Below are positions 33,820 to 45,289 of a stretch of 64,000 nt of DNA, piece by piece. The notes beneath the pieces were generated by a model. The model was not told the DNA's origin, did not search any database, and saw only the letters and a program-made list of their open reading frames with translations. The DNA comes from Protula sp. h YS-2021 (taxonomy: Eukaryota; Annelida; Polychaeta; Sabellida; Serpulidae): the NCBI GenBank assembly GCA_949752745.1, contig CATKHT010000145.1, forward strand, positions 1 through 64,000. Reading direction: 5' to 3'. The position numbers were made by a program, and so were the translations under genes. Each line of letters opens with the position of its first letter. Positions within the stretch are counted from its first letter, which is position 1.

Positions 33820-34930
33820 AACGGTTATTGAAAAATTTTCAAAGGCCGACATTTCCCTAATCTCTCGCGGACCTCAGAAAAGTAAATTTTAAATCGCCCT
33901 AACGCTGCACTATGCCTAAAAATTGAAAGCAATCTGACTCAAATTACCTGTAAAAGAACTATTTTGAAAAAAAAAAAACATTCAAACAGTGGCATAAGGC
34001 CAATTTTTAAAGGGGCGCAAAAAATTTTTTTTTTAAAGAAAACATCACATGAAGAGCAATATTCCAAAAGTTCGAATAAATCCAATGAAATGCAGCGAAC
34101 GCATTTTGGGAAGCAAAAAGATTTCAAATGCAGCCAATTGGTAAAATTTACAGAGAACCGCCAAAAAAGTAATATTTTTATAGGAAGAAAATCTAAGGAA
34201 CATTCTTACAAAATTTTAAAGGATATAGGTCAAAATTGTGGGAGAAAGAAGCCTTTTGAAAACTGGCCATTAAATTTTTGAAAATGTCCCCTATTTAGCC
34301 AATTTCTTGTGGATCCCAAAAAGTAACTTTTTTGTAAGAGTGGAGCGCCTAGTGAATATTTATGTAAAATCTGAAGGTAATCCGATCAAAATTGCGAGAG
34401 AAAAGGCATTCTGAAAACTGGCAAGCAACAAATTATAAATGCCCCCCTCCCCCCACCCCAACACACATTCAGCTTTGGTGGATCGCCAAGAAAAAAGTAA
34501 TTTTCAAGAAAACAAAACCATAGTGATCATTTTTGTAAAATTTGAAGGAAATCCGATCAACATCGTGGAAGAAAAAAATCTTTGGAAAACCGCCAACAAA
34601 TTTAAAAATGCCCCTTATTTGGCCAATTTTTATATATCGCCAAAATGTTTAAAGAGAGGCCTATCGAGTAAACACTCGTTCAAAATGTAAAGGTAATCAA
34701 AATTGTGAAAGCAGAAGCATTTTGAAAATTAGTTACCGAATTTTTGGTGGATCGACAGAAAAGTAATTTTCAGCAAATTCAACATTTATGCAAAATTTGA
34801 AAGCAGTCCGATCAAAGTTCTGGAAAAGATCCTTTGGAAAATTGGCTAATAAAAAATTTAAAATGCCCTTATTTAGTCAATTTTTGATGGATCGCCCAAA
34901 AGAAAAAGAAAAAAAAAAGCAGTCTGAGAA
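33820..34930. repeat. Second satellite family, 115-170-bp diverged units
   Basis: The recurring anchor (A)TCCGATCAAAATTGTG(A)GAG occurs near 34231, 34381, 34551, 34692 and 34807. It is followed by GAAAACTGGC(A)A, AAATGCCCC, TATTTAGCCAATTT, and TGGATCGCCAAAA. A (C)n tract at 34441-34455 is inside one unit. More copies are at 53960-54330. No gene. Confidence 0.65.
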
Positions 34931-35286
34931 ACAATCTTAAAATATCTATTTTTGTTGGCACCAATTGCCAAGTCGCTAACCCTTGACTGCACGAGTGAGT
35001 TATCTTACGACTAAACCGTATCTATTTAATAACTGACTTTATTCACTTTGAGCCATGTTTTAACAATAATTAAAGCGGTTTCTTTTGAAGCTGTTTTTTT
35101 TTCACTAATATTATTTAAAGCTTCAGAAAAGTGACTGCAGCGAAAACACGTAGACACGGTAAAACATTCCGAATAACATCAAATAGAACGAAAGGCAACA
35201 AGCATGTGATTCCTGGCATTAACCAAGGTATCGCCATTGCCCGTGTAGACTGCTCGGTCGCAAATAGCCACTTTTTATAATTTTGT

Positions 35287-35535
35287 AAACTAGAGCAGTG
35301 TGCAAGGCCACATATTCCTCACAAGCCCCCCATCAGTTAAAGACGGCCATCAATAGTTGAGCTGGTCCATTTACAATACCGATCTGTGTTTGTTCTCATA
35401 GAAGCTACATACCAAGTTTCATTAAAATCCTTGCAGGAGTTTTTAAGTTATCGTGTTAGCAAGCTCTTGATGACAGACCGACCGACAGACACACGCGGTC
35501 GATCGCATATATTCCCCCTACCCCCCTGTGGGGAA
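35287..35535 (+). mobile_element. Pearl/Helentron-like element, single core repeat
   Basis: It begins AAACTAGAGCAGTGTGCA, as at 10925, with CATATTCC(T/C)CACA, CCCCATCAGTTAAA and GCCATCAATAGT. It holds one core (CATAGAAGCTACATACCAAG, TATCGTGTTAGCAAGC), then GACAGACCGACCGACAGAC and a hairpin with ATTCCCC...TGTGGGGAAT. Compared with 10925-11634 it differs mainly in core-repeat number. Confidence 0.7.
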
Positions 35536-35812
35536 TAAATTACAAAACGTGTTCTACTAACCATAAAAACCAGTGGCAGCGCAACAACAAAACTTGAACC
35601 TTTGGCTTGTAGAGTAAAAAATCTGGCTGTGTGTTCGAATCCCATTGCCCCCTTCATCCCATCCCCAACCCCACTCCCCCACCCCTCCCTCTCTTTCAAG
35701 GAGAATAGCACTTCCGCTCAGTCATGGTAAAGCTATGCAAGACGTAGAACATGATTAAGCATCGAGGGATTCGTGAGATTTCTTACATCCTGCAACTGAC
35801 TGCCAGCAATGC
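35536..35812. other. No gene recognised
   Basis: A stretch with GTTCGAATCCCA near 35632 resembles a tRNA B box, but no acceptor stem or A box could be paired. A C-rich tract follows at 35650-35700. It separates the pearl-like element from the minisatellite downstream of gene B. Confidence 0.35.
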
Positions 35813-36135
35813 GTGTGGCGACACTTAGCAGTGCCTGTGGTGACACTCAGCAGTGCCTGTGGTGACATTCAGCACTGCCTGTGGCGACACTTAGCAGTGC
35901 CTGTGGTGACACTCAGCAGTGCCTGTGGTGACACTCAGCACTGCCTGTGGCGACCCTTAGCAGTGCCTGTGGTGCTACTCAGCAGTGCCTGTGGTGACAC
36001 TCGGCAGTGCCTGCGGCGACACTTAGCAGTGCCTGTGGTTACACTCAGCACTGCCTGTGGTTACACTGAGCACTGCCTGTGGCGACACTTAGAAGTGCCT
36101 GTGGTGACACTCAGAAGTGCCTGTGGTGACACTCA
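35813..36135. repeat. Minisatellite, 22-bp unit, ~15 copies, 3' of gene B
   Basis: The unit is CAGTGCCTGTGGTGACACTCAG, written here as 22 bases in concept: GTGCCTGTGG plus TGACACTCAGCA. Substitutions such as CGACACTTAGCA alternate. Three units (66 bp) make 22 codons, which explains the long spurious plus-strand frame. It ends ~190 bp beyond gene B's stop codon. Confidence 0.85.
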
Positions 36136-36320
36136 GGTCCGCCAAATAACCTTAGGGATTCGTACAATGCAAGGCAATCACTTGAACTCGCATAAAAAGA
36201 CACCATGCGAAGTTTGCGGCACTGTGGCTGATCAGCATAGCAACAGTCCCATGTTTTTGTCAATTACATCTAAAACTGTAAGGAAAAAAAATGTATATTT
36301 TTACACAATGTTTAACAGAG

Positions 36321-39300
36321 CTAAGTGGGGGCATAGCTATAAACGATGGCGCTGTCCTGTGATTGGTCCAGAGCCTGCGCTTCTCCCGCCGACAGCTGAA
36401 TTAGCTGCACAGTCTCGCTGGCGTTGACGATATCCGCGCCCTGGTGGCGCTTCTCGCGCAGATGCGCGCGGAAGAACGTCTCATTGACGAAGCACTTGTC
36501 GCACGTGACGCAGATGTAGCGTCCGGATACGACGCCGTGCTTCTTCTCATGCTGCATGAGGTAGAACTTGCGCGACGTGCTGTAGGGACATCTCGGGCAC
36601 TTGTACTGCTTCACCTCCGAGTGTACACTGTCCGTGTGACGCTCCAGATCCTGCTTCGTGCAGAACAGCTTCTGGCACTCGTCACAGCGGAACCTCCGAC
36701 GCGCGTCCGTCGGGTTGTGATACAGCTCGTGTCGACGCGCATGCGCCAGGTTCTTGAATTTCTTGCCGCAGCCTTTGCATGGGAACAGTGCCTTGCCCTC
36801 GCGCGTGTGCTCGTACAGATGGTGTCTCCGCAGCATGATGCTTCTCTTAAACACCTGACAAAACAACAGTAACAATAAAATTACTCCCCCAAAAAGCTGC
36901 CACCTGTACATTTTAAAATGCAGCTTATATGGCGGCATCGGTATAAACAAAAAAATTGACGAGCAATCTGCGCCAGTCTCATCCGCCCAGCGTGTAGACG
37001 GCATGGAAGTCTCATCCGCCCAGTCTCTAGAGGACATGCAAAAGTTCATTCAATATGCGGAATCACTTTCGCCGCCATTTTGAAAATCAGGTGGTTTAGC
37101 ACGGCAGAAAAGGCAGTTTATTTGCAAGTATACACCCCTCAAACAGTGAAAACATTTGATACTACGGGACTTAAATTAGGATCTTGTTTTTTTTTTTGGC
37201 AGCTTATGAGACTTTTGCATTTATGTTTCGTAAACGAATTGTTTGCACCGAGCTCAAACCCGTTCATACGAGTGAATTTCAGCCGCATCGAGCTCAAACT
37301 CGTTCATACCAATGGATTTCAGCTGCACCGAGCTCAAACTCGTTCATACCAGTGGATTTCAGCCGCACCGAGCTCAAACCCGTTCATACCGATGGATATC
37401 AGCTGCATCGAGCTCAAACCCATTCATACCAGTGGATTTCGGCCGCACCGAGCACAAATCCGTTCATATCAGTGGATTTCAGCTGATTTTCACGACCGCA
37501 CCAAAACTGTGACCGAGATTACAGCCGCATCGCGTGCATCCATGCTGGATAACTTATTTGAAACTGGATGCCGACTGGACGTGGTGAAAACGGTATAAAC
37601 ATGAAAATGATCGCCCAGTGTCTGGAATGGTTAGTTCAATCTCACAGTACACTCACCAGGATTCGCAATTATGCCCAAAATTGGTTTCAGGGCACTCTTT
37701 TTTTCGGTCGGGGTCGCAGGACCCGAGCTGTAGTTTACAATAAACGGTTTTCTGTGTATTACTTCTGAACAAAAATGGTGGACAATTAAAAGCCAGTGCT
37801 TTACCACACACGGCTCAAACAACAACATGCTGCTGAAACAATCACACACTGTCCAAACAACCACACATTGCGCAAACAACCACACACGGCTCAAACAACC
37901 ACACACTGCTCAAACAACCACACACTGCTCAAACAACATGCTGCTGAAACAACCACACACTGTCCAAACAACCACACATTGTGCAAACAACCACACACTG
38001 TCCAAACAACCACACATTGTGCAAACAACCACACACTGCTCAGACAACCACTCTACACCGACTCACCATTCCGCAAACAGTGCAATTGAACTGCGCCGTC
38101 GTGTGCACGCCGACGTAGTGATCCCGCAGCGAGTCGTAGTAGCCGTAGCGCAGGCCGCACACCTTGCAGGAGAAGGGCCGCCTCTTGCCGTGGTGCACGG
38201 CCAGGTGCGCTGCCATTCTCTCCCGCTTGGCCGAGAACCGACAGTGGGCGCAGTTGTACACGCGTGCTTTCGGCATCACTGCAGGATTCTGCTTCTCGTC
38301 TGGAGAGCACAGACACAAACCGGACACTCGCAATGATGGGGGCTTTATAAAGCTTTACTTTTTTTTATTAGTTTCTTTTTCAATTAGTGAATAAAATTAT
38401 CGATTGTCGAGGCATATCTCATATGATCTGTCACCACCCACATTAGTTTAATGATCGACTAGAATGCTTGCTTTGAAAAGTGCCACATTACTGCCACTTT
38501 CACCACGTTTTCACGGTTCTAACATTTTTGCATTTTTTAAATTTCGACAAAAGCTTCACATTTCAAAAAAGTTGTTATGGCACTTTTCAGTATCTGTTTT
38601 ATCCGTGTGTGAGATTAAAAAATCAGAACAACAGTTTTGGAGAAACAGCCTGGACGACACCTTCAATTTCGCAGACGAAATTATATCAAAACGCGATATT
38701 TTACCAAATTTCAAAATACTACCACTTTGACAATTTTTCACCAATCACCAATCTCTGTTAAATGTCAAAAAAAAAAATCAGACCTATAGTTTCGGAATAG
38801 CTAGGACACGCATGCGGACGGACGAACAAGCTCATGACGATATCCCTCCGTTACACGGGGAATAAACACAGTGTATAGTCAAAGTGCCCTGTAATTTCGC
38901 TAAGCCGCATATGCTTCACATCAAACCCAAATCCTAAAAGCCTCAAATCTGATTCTGTTGTTGTTTCAAATCCAAATCCTAAAAGCCTCAGATCTGATTC
39001 TGTTGTTATTTCGAACATTTTCTGTTCCGTTTCTGCAGTCATATTTAATAGAAAACAATTGTGCGTTTTTTTCCTTTAGTTGAATGAAATGGCTTTTAGT
39101 TAATGTATTAGAGACAAATTTGCATGTTGATGAGTTATGACCATGTATTGTAGCCACTACGCGTAACAGCTGACAATTTCAGGCGTTCCGGTCACAGACA
39201 TTACGCGTAACGCCTGAGAGGTTTAGCTATTACGCGTAATGATTGATGACGCCGTTGACTGTAACATAAATAAAAAATACATTTTCAATATTGTGTACTG

Positions 39301-42300
39301 TGAACGTCAACGTGAAACGTTCGCAGGCATCGGTTTCCCCTTAACGGTTCTCACCCAGGCAAGCAATCGGGTCCTGTATGTAGCAGTTATTTAAACTGTG
39401 TAAATATGGGTTCAAACTGAACGATATTCAATGTAATGCGCATTTCGGTCGCTAGATGGCGCAGAGATACCCGCATTTCCCCTTAACAGCTCTCACCGAG
39501 GTAAGCAAGCGGGTCCTGTATGGCGCCCTCCTCCAGCGCCATCACATCGGCGCCATCCTTGTAGACGATGGTCCCGTCGGCCATATCGTGCAGCATCTCT
39601 ATAGGTCGGATAGTATCAGCGCCGAGGATACACTCCCATGAGTGCCGGCGTAGTGAGGTGCTCGTCTTGAAGAACTGGCCGCAATCCGGATTGATACATC
39701 TAAATAAATGAAAATCTTTTTTTTTTTTTTTGTTTTTTGTTTTTTGATTTTTTTTTTTTTGGGGGGGGGGGACCAAACACAGTCCCAATCCATAACTTTT
39801 ACATAGAGGCCTTGTTACAACAAATTCATTTGTCACTTTTTTTCATTTGGATTTAATCATTTTTTTTTTTTTTTTGCGCTTTTTCTTTAGACTTTAATAC
39901 GCGAACCAAAACGCGAAAGCGCAGTGATGTTACATATCCGGCTAGGAAATCCAGATGACTGACAGGTCATTTATGGCATGTGCTTCCTCACCTGTACACT
40001 TTTCCTTCGCCTTGATTTTCAAAAGCCGCGGAGCCGCTGGGATCGTCCGGCTTGTATTTCTCCACGATATCGGAGGGCACGAAGGGCTTGTTGAGGTTGC
40101 CGCACCAATCAGAAACGTGCTCCACGAGGTTCGCTTTGCGGTCGAATCCCATGTTACAGAAGCGGCAGCGCAGCGATTTGGTCATGTGACTCAGAGCCAA
40201 TGCCTCGTTTACTGCAATACAAAGAAACGGGAGCCCTGTGCATGGGAGAGTTCTGCCCTAATCACAGAAGATTTACTTCCCCTGTGTTCGCAGAAGGAAT
40301 TATATTCAGTAAGAACGGTCGAAATCAGCTAATCGTATTGCCCATTTTCGAAAAAAAAGGAAAAAAAGTTTTTTATTTGGGCAATATTCAGTATGTTTTT
40401 TAACTGGGAAACAATTTCGACGGAATTTTTAACCTGTTTGTGCGATTTATCGCTGTGGTCATTATGAGCAATAAGTGATCGTGGATATGACCCCACCGGC
40501 GGTATAAACTACCACGAAGTGGTTCAAACTTTAATTCCCATAGAATCCCATGATTTTGTCGCTGTGGTTATGATCAATAAGTGTTACCAAGTTCAAATTT
40601 ACAAGTGGGATCATACATTTGAATATCGATTTTTCTTGTATCAGACCGGTCCGTTTGCAGTTCTAGCAGATAACGTTTACTGCAATGTTCACATACAACC
40701 ACGCCACAGCAAAAAAAACAAAAAAACAAAAAAAAAACAACAAAAAAAAACCCGTACTCACTTTTTATATGGATAAACGCAACTTAATAAAATGTTTAAG
40801 TGTTATTTTAACACCTTTCTACACTTCATCCATCCCTCCCTCCCCTCCCCATGGAGCGGGGTGACTCACCTGATACTGAATTGTCTAGCGGCTCTTGAAC
40901 TACTTGCTGATGACTCACCTGATACTGAATTGTCTAGCGGCTCTTGAACTACTTGCTGATGACTCACCTGAGACTGAATTGTCTAGCGGCTCTTGGACTA
41001 CTTGCTGATGACTCACCTGAGACTGAATTGTCTAGCGGCTCTTGGACTACTTGCTGATGACTCACCTGATACTGAATTGTCTAGCGGCTCTTGAACTACT
41101 TGCTGATGACTCACCTGATACTGAATTGTCTAGCGGCTCTTGAACTACTTGCTGGTGACTCATCTGAGACTGAATTGTCTAGCGGCTCTTGGACTGCTTG
41201 CTGATGACTCACCTGATACTGAATTGTCTAGCGGCTCTTGAACTACTTGCTGATGACTCACCTGATACTGAATTGTCTAGCGGCTCTTGAACTACTTGCT
41301 GGTGACTCATCTGAGACTGAATTGTCTAGCGGCTCTTGGACTACTTGCTGGTGCCTCACATGAGACTGAAGTGTCTAGCGGCTCTTGGACTACTTGCTGA
41401 TGACTCACCTGAGACTGAATTGTCTAGCGGCTCTTGAACTACTTGCTGATGACTCACCTGATACTGAATTGTCTAGCGGCTCTTGAACTACTTGCTGATG
41501 ACTCACCTGAGACTGAATTGTCCAGCGGCTCTTGCACTACTTGCTGATGACTCACCTGATACTGAATGGTCTAGCGGCTCTTGGACTACTTGCTGATGAC
41601 TCACCTGAGACTGAATTGTCTAGCGGCTCTTGGACTGCTTGCTGATGACTCACCTGATACTGAATTGTCTAGCGGCTCTTGGACTACTTGCTGATGACTC
41701 ACCTGAGACTGAATTGTCTAGCGGCTCTTGGACTACTTGCTGGTAACTCACCTAAGACTGAATTGTCTAGCGGCTCTTGGACTACTTGCTGGTGACTCAT
41801 CTGAGACTGAATTGTCTAGCGGCTCTTGGACTACTTGCTGGTGACTCATCTGAGACTGAATTGTCTAGCGGCTCTTGGACTACTTGCTGGTGACTCATCT
41901 GAGACTGAATTGTCTAGCGGCTCTTGAACTACTTGCTGGTGACTCATCTGAGACTGAATTGTCTAGCGGCTCTTGGACTACTTGCTGATGACTCACCTGA
42001 TACTGAATTGTCTAGCGGCTCTTGGACTACTTGCTGATGACTCACCTGATACTGAATTGTCTAGCGGCTCTTGGACTACTTGCTGATGACTCACCTGATA
42101 CTGAATTGTCTAGCGGCTCTTGGACTACTTGCTGATGACTCACCTGAGACTGAATTGTCTAGCGGCTCTTGGACTACTTGCTGATGACTCACCTGAGACT
42201 GAATTGTCTAGCGGCTCTTGGACTACTTGCTGATGACTCACCTGAGACTGAATTGTCTAGCGGCTCTTGGACTACTTGCTGATGACTCACCTGATACTGA

Positions 42301-43776
42301 ATTGTCTAGCGGCTCTTGGACTACTTGCTGATGACTCACCTGATACTGAATTGTCTAGCGGCTCTTGGACTACTTGCTGGGTTGTCACGGCCTGGAAAAT
42401 GACCGGGGTGGGGGCGTGGTGGAGTGCTTGCTGCTGGATGGCTGCTGGGTGGAAATCACCGGATTCAAGAACATGCACTTCTGACTTCAGTGCCATAGCC
42501 TCGCTCGCTTGCACTATGGGACAAAAACCAGCTAGGTTAAAGCAGTAAAAACAGTTTGATTTTGTATCAGGGCTGATAATTCGGTATCAACGAGTGCCCG
42601 CCAAAACAGAGTGTATGCCTGGTAGCATTTGGCATTCGCACGCCAAAACGAAGAATAATATAAAAGTGAGAGCCAGTGCGCAGGTAGTCCCCGCCTGAAA
42701 TTCAACGAAACTTTAGCCTTGTGAATGAATAGAGAAAAAATTAATAGATTCTAACTCCGTCACACGTACATACATGCATACACATACACACACAGAACGT
42801 ACAAACACTGTATGCCTCGGTCGGGGAAACTGAACTCCCTCGTCTGCTCCGGAAATGGATCAAATCTGAGTCCACAGCATCAATTTTACAAAGAAAAAAA
42901 ATAAAAAAATAATCTATTAACACTAAAACAATTGAGCAGCTTGGCGCACGATCGAACGTTTTCACAAGAGTACACAGCGTTCGGGTTGCCGGGCGTACAT
43001 ATGCGGCAAAGTACGCAGAAAGTTCAAAATGGACGCAGGAAATGCCGTCACAGCATATCAATTTTAACTTTTTAAAATCCATTTACTGTCACAAACACTT
43101 GAAATTAGGATGTAGAATCGCGAAAGGTTTCAGTTGTACGCAGAGTTTTAAAACCTAACGCGAACACTGCTGTATAACACATTTATCGAAGTATAAAAAC
43201 TCCCTCAAATGCATACGGTGTTGGAAACCCCTACGGAAACTCAAAAAATGAAGACTAAATCTCACCGTCGGTCTGTACAGCTTTGCTGTCTGTTTGTACC
43301 GGCCGCGTCGGCGCTAGCGTGATCTTTAAGGAACTCACATCCCTTGTTGGTCCTAGGGCGATACCAGCGCTATCCACGTGGCTTTTTATCAGCTGTGTTA
43401 AGTCCTTCATCCCAAGCATATTCGACGCGGCCACGATGTCCTCGAGGAGGCCAGAAACAGCCGGAATGACCAATGTATTGAGGTAAAGGTACTCAAGGAG
43501 AAGCTTCCACACCTTGACAGAAACGCCAGCAACCATGAGTGTGATCCTCTGCCCAATCAGCATCTTGCTCGTATCTTTAAGCATAATTGTGCTCTTTAAG
43601 ACCGGACTCGCTGCCGCTAGAATGCACGAGTGGGCCGTAGTCGTGTCGCCTACGTCATCTACGATGATGACGTCACACAAGACGTTGCTCAGGCGGAAGC
43701 CGTTTAAGGTCTGATGCAACGCCTGACAATTCGGTGTCGACACATGATTATTTAGCTGTGATGTATCCCCGTCCAT
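36321..43776 (-). CDS. Gene B: BTB domain and nine zinc fingers, six exons, complete
   Basis: Exons on the minus strand are 43776-43266, 42513-42340, 40211-39992, 39699-39497, 38299-38067 and 36854-36321. Joined they give 625 codons with stop. All introns are GT-AG (GACG|GTGAGA, CAG|GTGAGT, ACAG|GTGAGG, CTCG|GTGAGA, AATG|GTGAGT) and phases 1,1,2,1,0 all close. The start has a good context (GGAAATGG). Residues ~16-130 form the BTB domain (NVLCDVIIVDD, AHSCILAAASPV). Nine fingers follow: 1 in exon 3 (from 244), 2 in exon 4 (from 303, CINPDC), 3-4 in exon 5, 5 across the exon 5/6 junction, and 6-9 at 473-493, 504-525, 533-553 and 562-584. A short acidic tail ends YSYAPT. Exon 2 (residues 171-229) is Gln/Ala-rich and its 3' end is amplified in a 31-copy array. 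It is likely a nuclear DNA-binding regulator, and a paralogue of gene A. Confidence 0.87.
37240..37490. repeat. Minisatellite in intron 5 of gene B, 40-bp unit, ~6 copies
   Basis: The unit contains CACCGAGCTCAAACCCGTTC and ATACCAGTGGATTTCAGCCG. Substitutions alternate C/T and A/C. Because 40 is not a multiple of three, all three plus frames stay open across it, giving several spurious ORFs. Confidence 0.85.
37803..38050. repeat. Minisatellite in intron 5 of gene B, 19-bp unit, ~13 copies
   Basis: The unit is AACAACCACACACTGCTCA with variants such as TGTCC and TTGTGC. The array ends only about 16 bp from the exon 5 splice donor at 38066, so it almost touches the exon. Confidence 0.85.
39158..39239. 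promoter_or_regulatory. Three TACGCGTAA palindromic boxes in intron 4 of gene B
   Basis: TACGCGTAA occurs at 39158-39166, 39202-39210 and 39231-39239. TCAGGCGTT (39179) and AACGCCTGA (39209) form a perfect 9-bp inverted pair around the middle box. The ACGCGT core resembles known cell-cycle-type binding sites, but no function can be shown from sequence alone. Confidence 0.3.
39330..39384 (-). repeat. Intronic duplicate of the exon 4 splice-donor region of gene B
   Basis: The segment from 39330 to about 39380 copies 39470-39522: TTTCCCCTTAAC, TCTCAC, AGG(C/T)AAGCAA and CGGGTCCTGTATG are shared. It includes ~25 bp of exon and ~20 bp of intron. The copy keeps a GTGAGA donor at 39354-39349, 142 bp downstream of the real donor. 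It could act as a decoy or alternative splice site. Confidence 0.75.
40860..42383 (-). repeat. 49-bp tandem array, 31 copies, each with an exon end and a 5' splice site
   Basis: GTCTAGCGGCTC recurs from 40883 to 42353 at an exact 49-bp period (30 intervals, no indels). On the minus strand each unit contains the last ~37 bp of gene B exon 2 (QVVQEPLDNSVS) followed by CAG|GTGAGT. Copy 31 (highest coordinate) is the real exon end. By eye 23 copies keep CAG|GTGAGT. Two more keep GT with altered flanks (near 41353 and 41745). Six have GT changed to AT (near 41157, 41304, 41794, 41843, 41892, 41941). The array fills most of intron 2. Confidence 0.92.
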
Positions 43777-44940
43777 TTCCGTGACCTCCGTCTATGGCCC
43801 TGTAAACGCGAGAAAAAAAAAGATACCGACAAACAGTCAACCCATTTTTGTAAGAACCCCACATTATTTCTTGACTAATATAAAGTATTTTACAGTGTGT
43901 TATACCACTTTGTACAGAGCTTATGGCACAGCATGTACACGGCTTATAATATTCAAAAAAATCGGACCACTGTCAAGAAAAAAACTCCATAGGTTGATAA
44001 CTTAATACCAGTTAAATATATTAGCAAACAACACAGCTTGAATACGTCTTATAAGCCGAGTAGTGTTTGGTTTTTGTTGACTTAAGGTTTGATTGACTGA
44101 TCAGGCATACGCTGTGTTATCTGTTTACGCATGTTTACGCAGATGGCATTTTAACAAATAAAACGAAATCAAAGACAAAAATAAAAAGTGACATGCACAC
44201 GTTCAGATCAAGCTCTTCATAAGTCCCAAGTTTCATGGTCCTAGGGCCCACAGTGTCAGAGAAGAAGAAGACACAAAAAATCGGAAAACTGTCAAGAAGA
44301 AAAAAAGGACGAACGGCTGCTCACACAAATTCATATAACCCTTGTAAGCTAATAGCTTGTCAAGTGTTAAATAACGTACAACTAACCACTATGATAGGCC
44401 ACCTATATACCAAATATCATCGGGAACGGATTACCAGGGTGGGAGTAACAACCGGGGATGGTGTGATGGACAACCGGGTTTAGTGAACCGGTTGAGGGCT
44501 AAAAACCCAAATCTAAAGCAGGACGTGCATGTTCAATGATATACAAATGATCGCAACTGCATCGTCCATGTTTTTAAATTATCGTGTTAACAAGCTGTTG
44601 ATGAAACCTGATTTAAATAAAAAAAATCCGATTTAAATAACATTTTTTTTAATCGGATTTTTTCAAGCCCTGATTAGAACACACTAAATATTGGTTCTGT
44701 AAAATCAATAAATAGATAGTACGTTGCATTGATGTTTTCTTGAAAAAGTAGGGATCTTCCCATTTTCTTCCTTTTCTTCTCGGAAGAAAGGTATTTCTTC
44801 CCGTTTCTCCCCAGTTTATTCCCAGGGAACGGAAGAAATACCCTTCTTCCCGGAAGAAAACCAACCCTGTATCCAGTGCACAATAGCCCTCAACTGGCCA
44901 ATACATGCTGAACAGAAACCTTACACAAACACTAAAATCT
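43777..44940. other. 5' flank of gene B and repeat fragments, no further gene
   Basis: The ~300 bp upstream of the start codon should hold gene B's promoter; no TATA box is obvious. At 44225-44600 is a pearl-like fragment (AAGTTTCATGGTCCTAGGGC, ATCGTGTTAACAAGCTGTTG). At 44600-44680 is a small inverted repeat with AATCCGATTTAAATAA / AATCGGATT, and at 44755-44870 a block of CTTCCCGGAAGAA-like units. Confidence 0.4.
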
Positions 44941-44944
44941 GCCT

Positions 44945-45250
44945 ATACCTAATCCTGAATCTATCAATTACTTAAGTATACATTTTACAGATAATTTATA
45001 AACCCTTCATTTAAATTTCTGGTCACTTGACTTTGTTCACATGACATTTAAAGGCCGGAACGTAAACAAATATTTGACAATAGAATCTGCAAGTTAACTT
45101 TTCTGCACTTTAACGAAGAAATAAAAGATATGCAGCCCATTAAAATTTTCGTGCCTCAGAAGATATGAAGTTGCCCCCTATTAGCGGAACAATGTGAGGC
45201 TTCGAAGCTCTGGCAAGGAGATATACCAGTAACCTAGGTTAAACCCGCCT
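44945..45250. repeat. Dispersed repeat shared with 52325-52690
   Basis: Shared blocks in order are CTA(A)TCCTGAATCTATCA, GACTTTG(T/G)TCAC(A/G)TGACATTTAAAGGCC, AAAAGATAT(G/A)CAGC and CCCCTATTAG(C/T)GGAACAATG. The copies are ~80 percent alike by eye. Non-coding. Confidence 0.7.
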
Positions 45251-45289
45251 GTGCCTGTAATGTTGCCACCACCTGAAAACAACAATTAT

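Noticed and set aside
35813..36427. 204-residue repetitive plus-strand frame
   Set aside because: It is a 22-bp minisatellite read in frame every 66 bp and it runs antisense into the last exon of gene B.
37080..38336. Repetitive plus-strand frames with HRAQTRSYQW and NNHTLLKQP units
   Set aside because: These are intronic 40-bp and 19-bp minisatellites of gene B; neither has a supporting domain or splice site.
40860..42383. CRISPR array
   Set aside because: The 49-bp units are near-identical throughout with no variable spacers, and the context is a eukaryotic intron.
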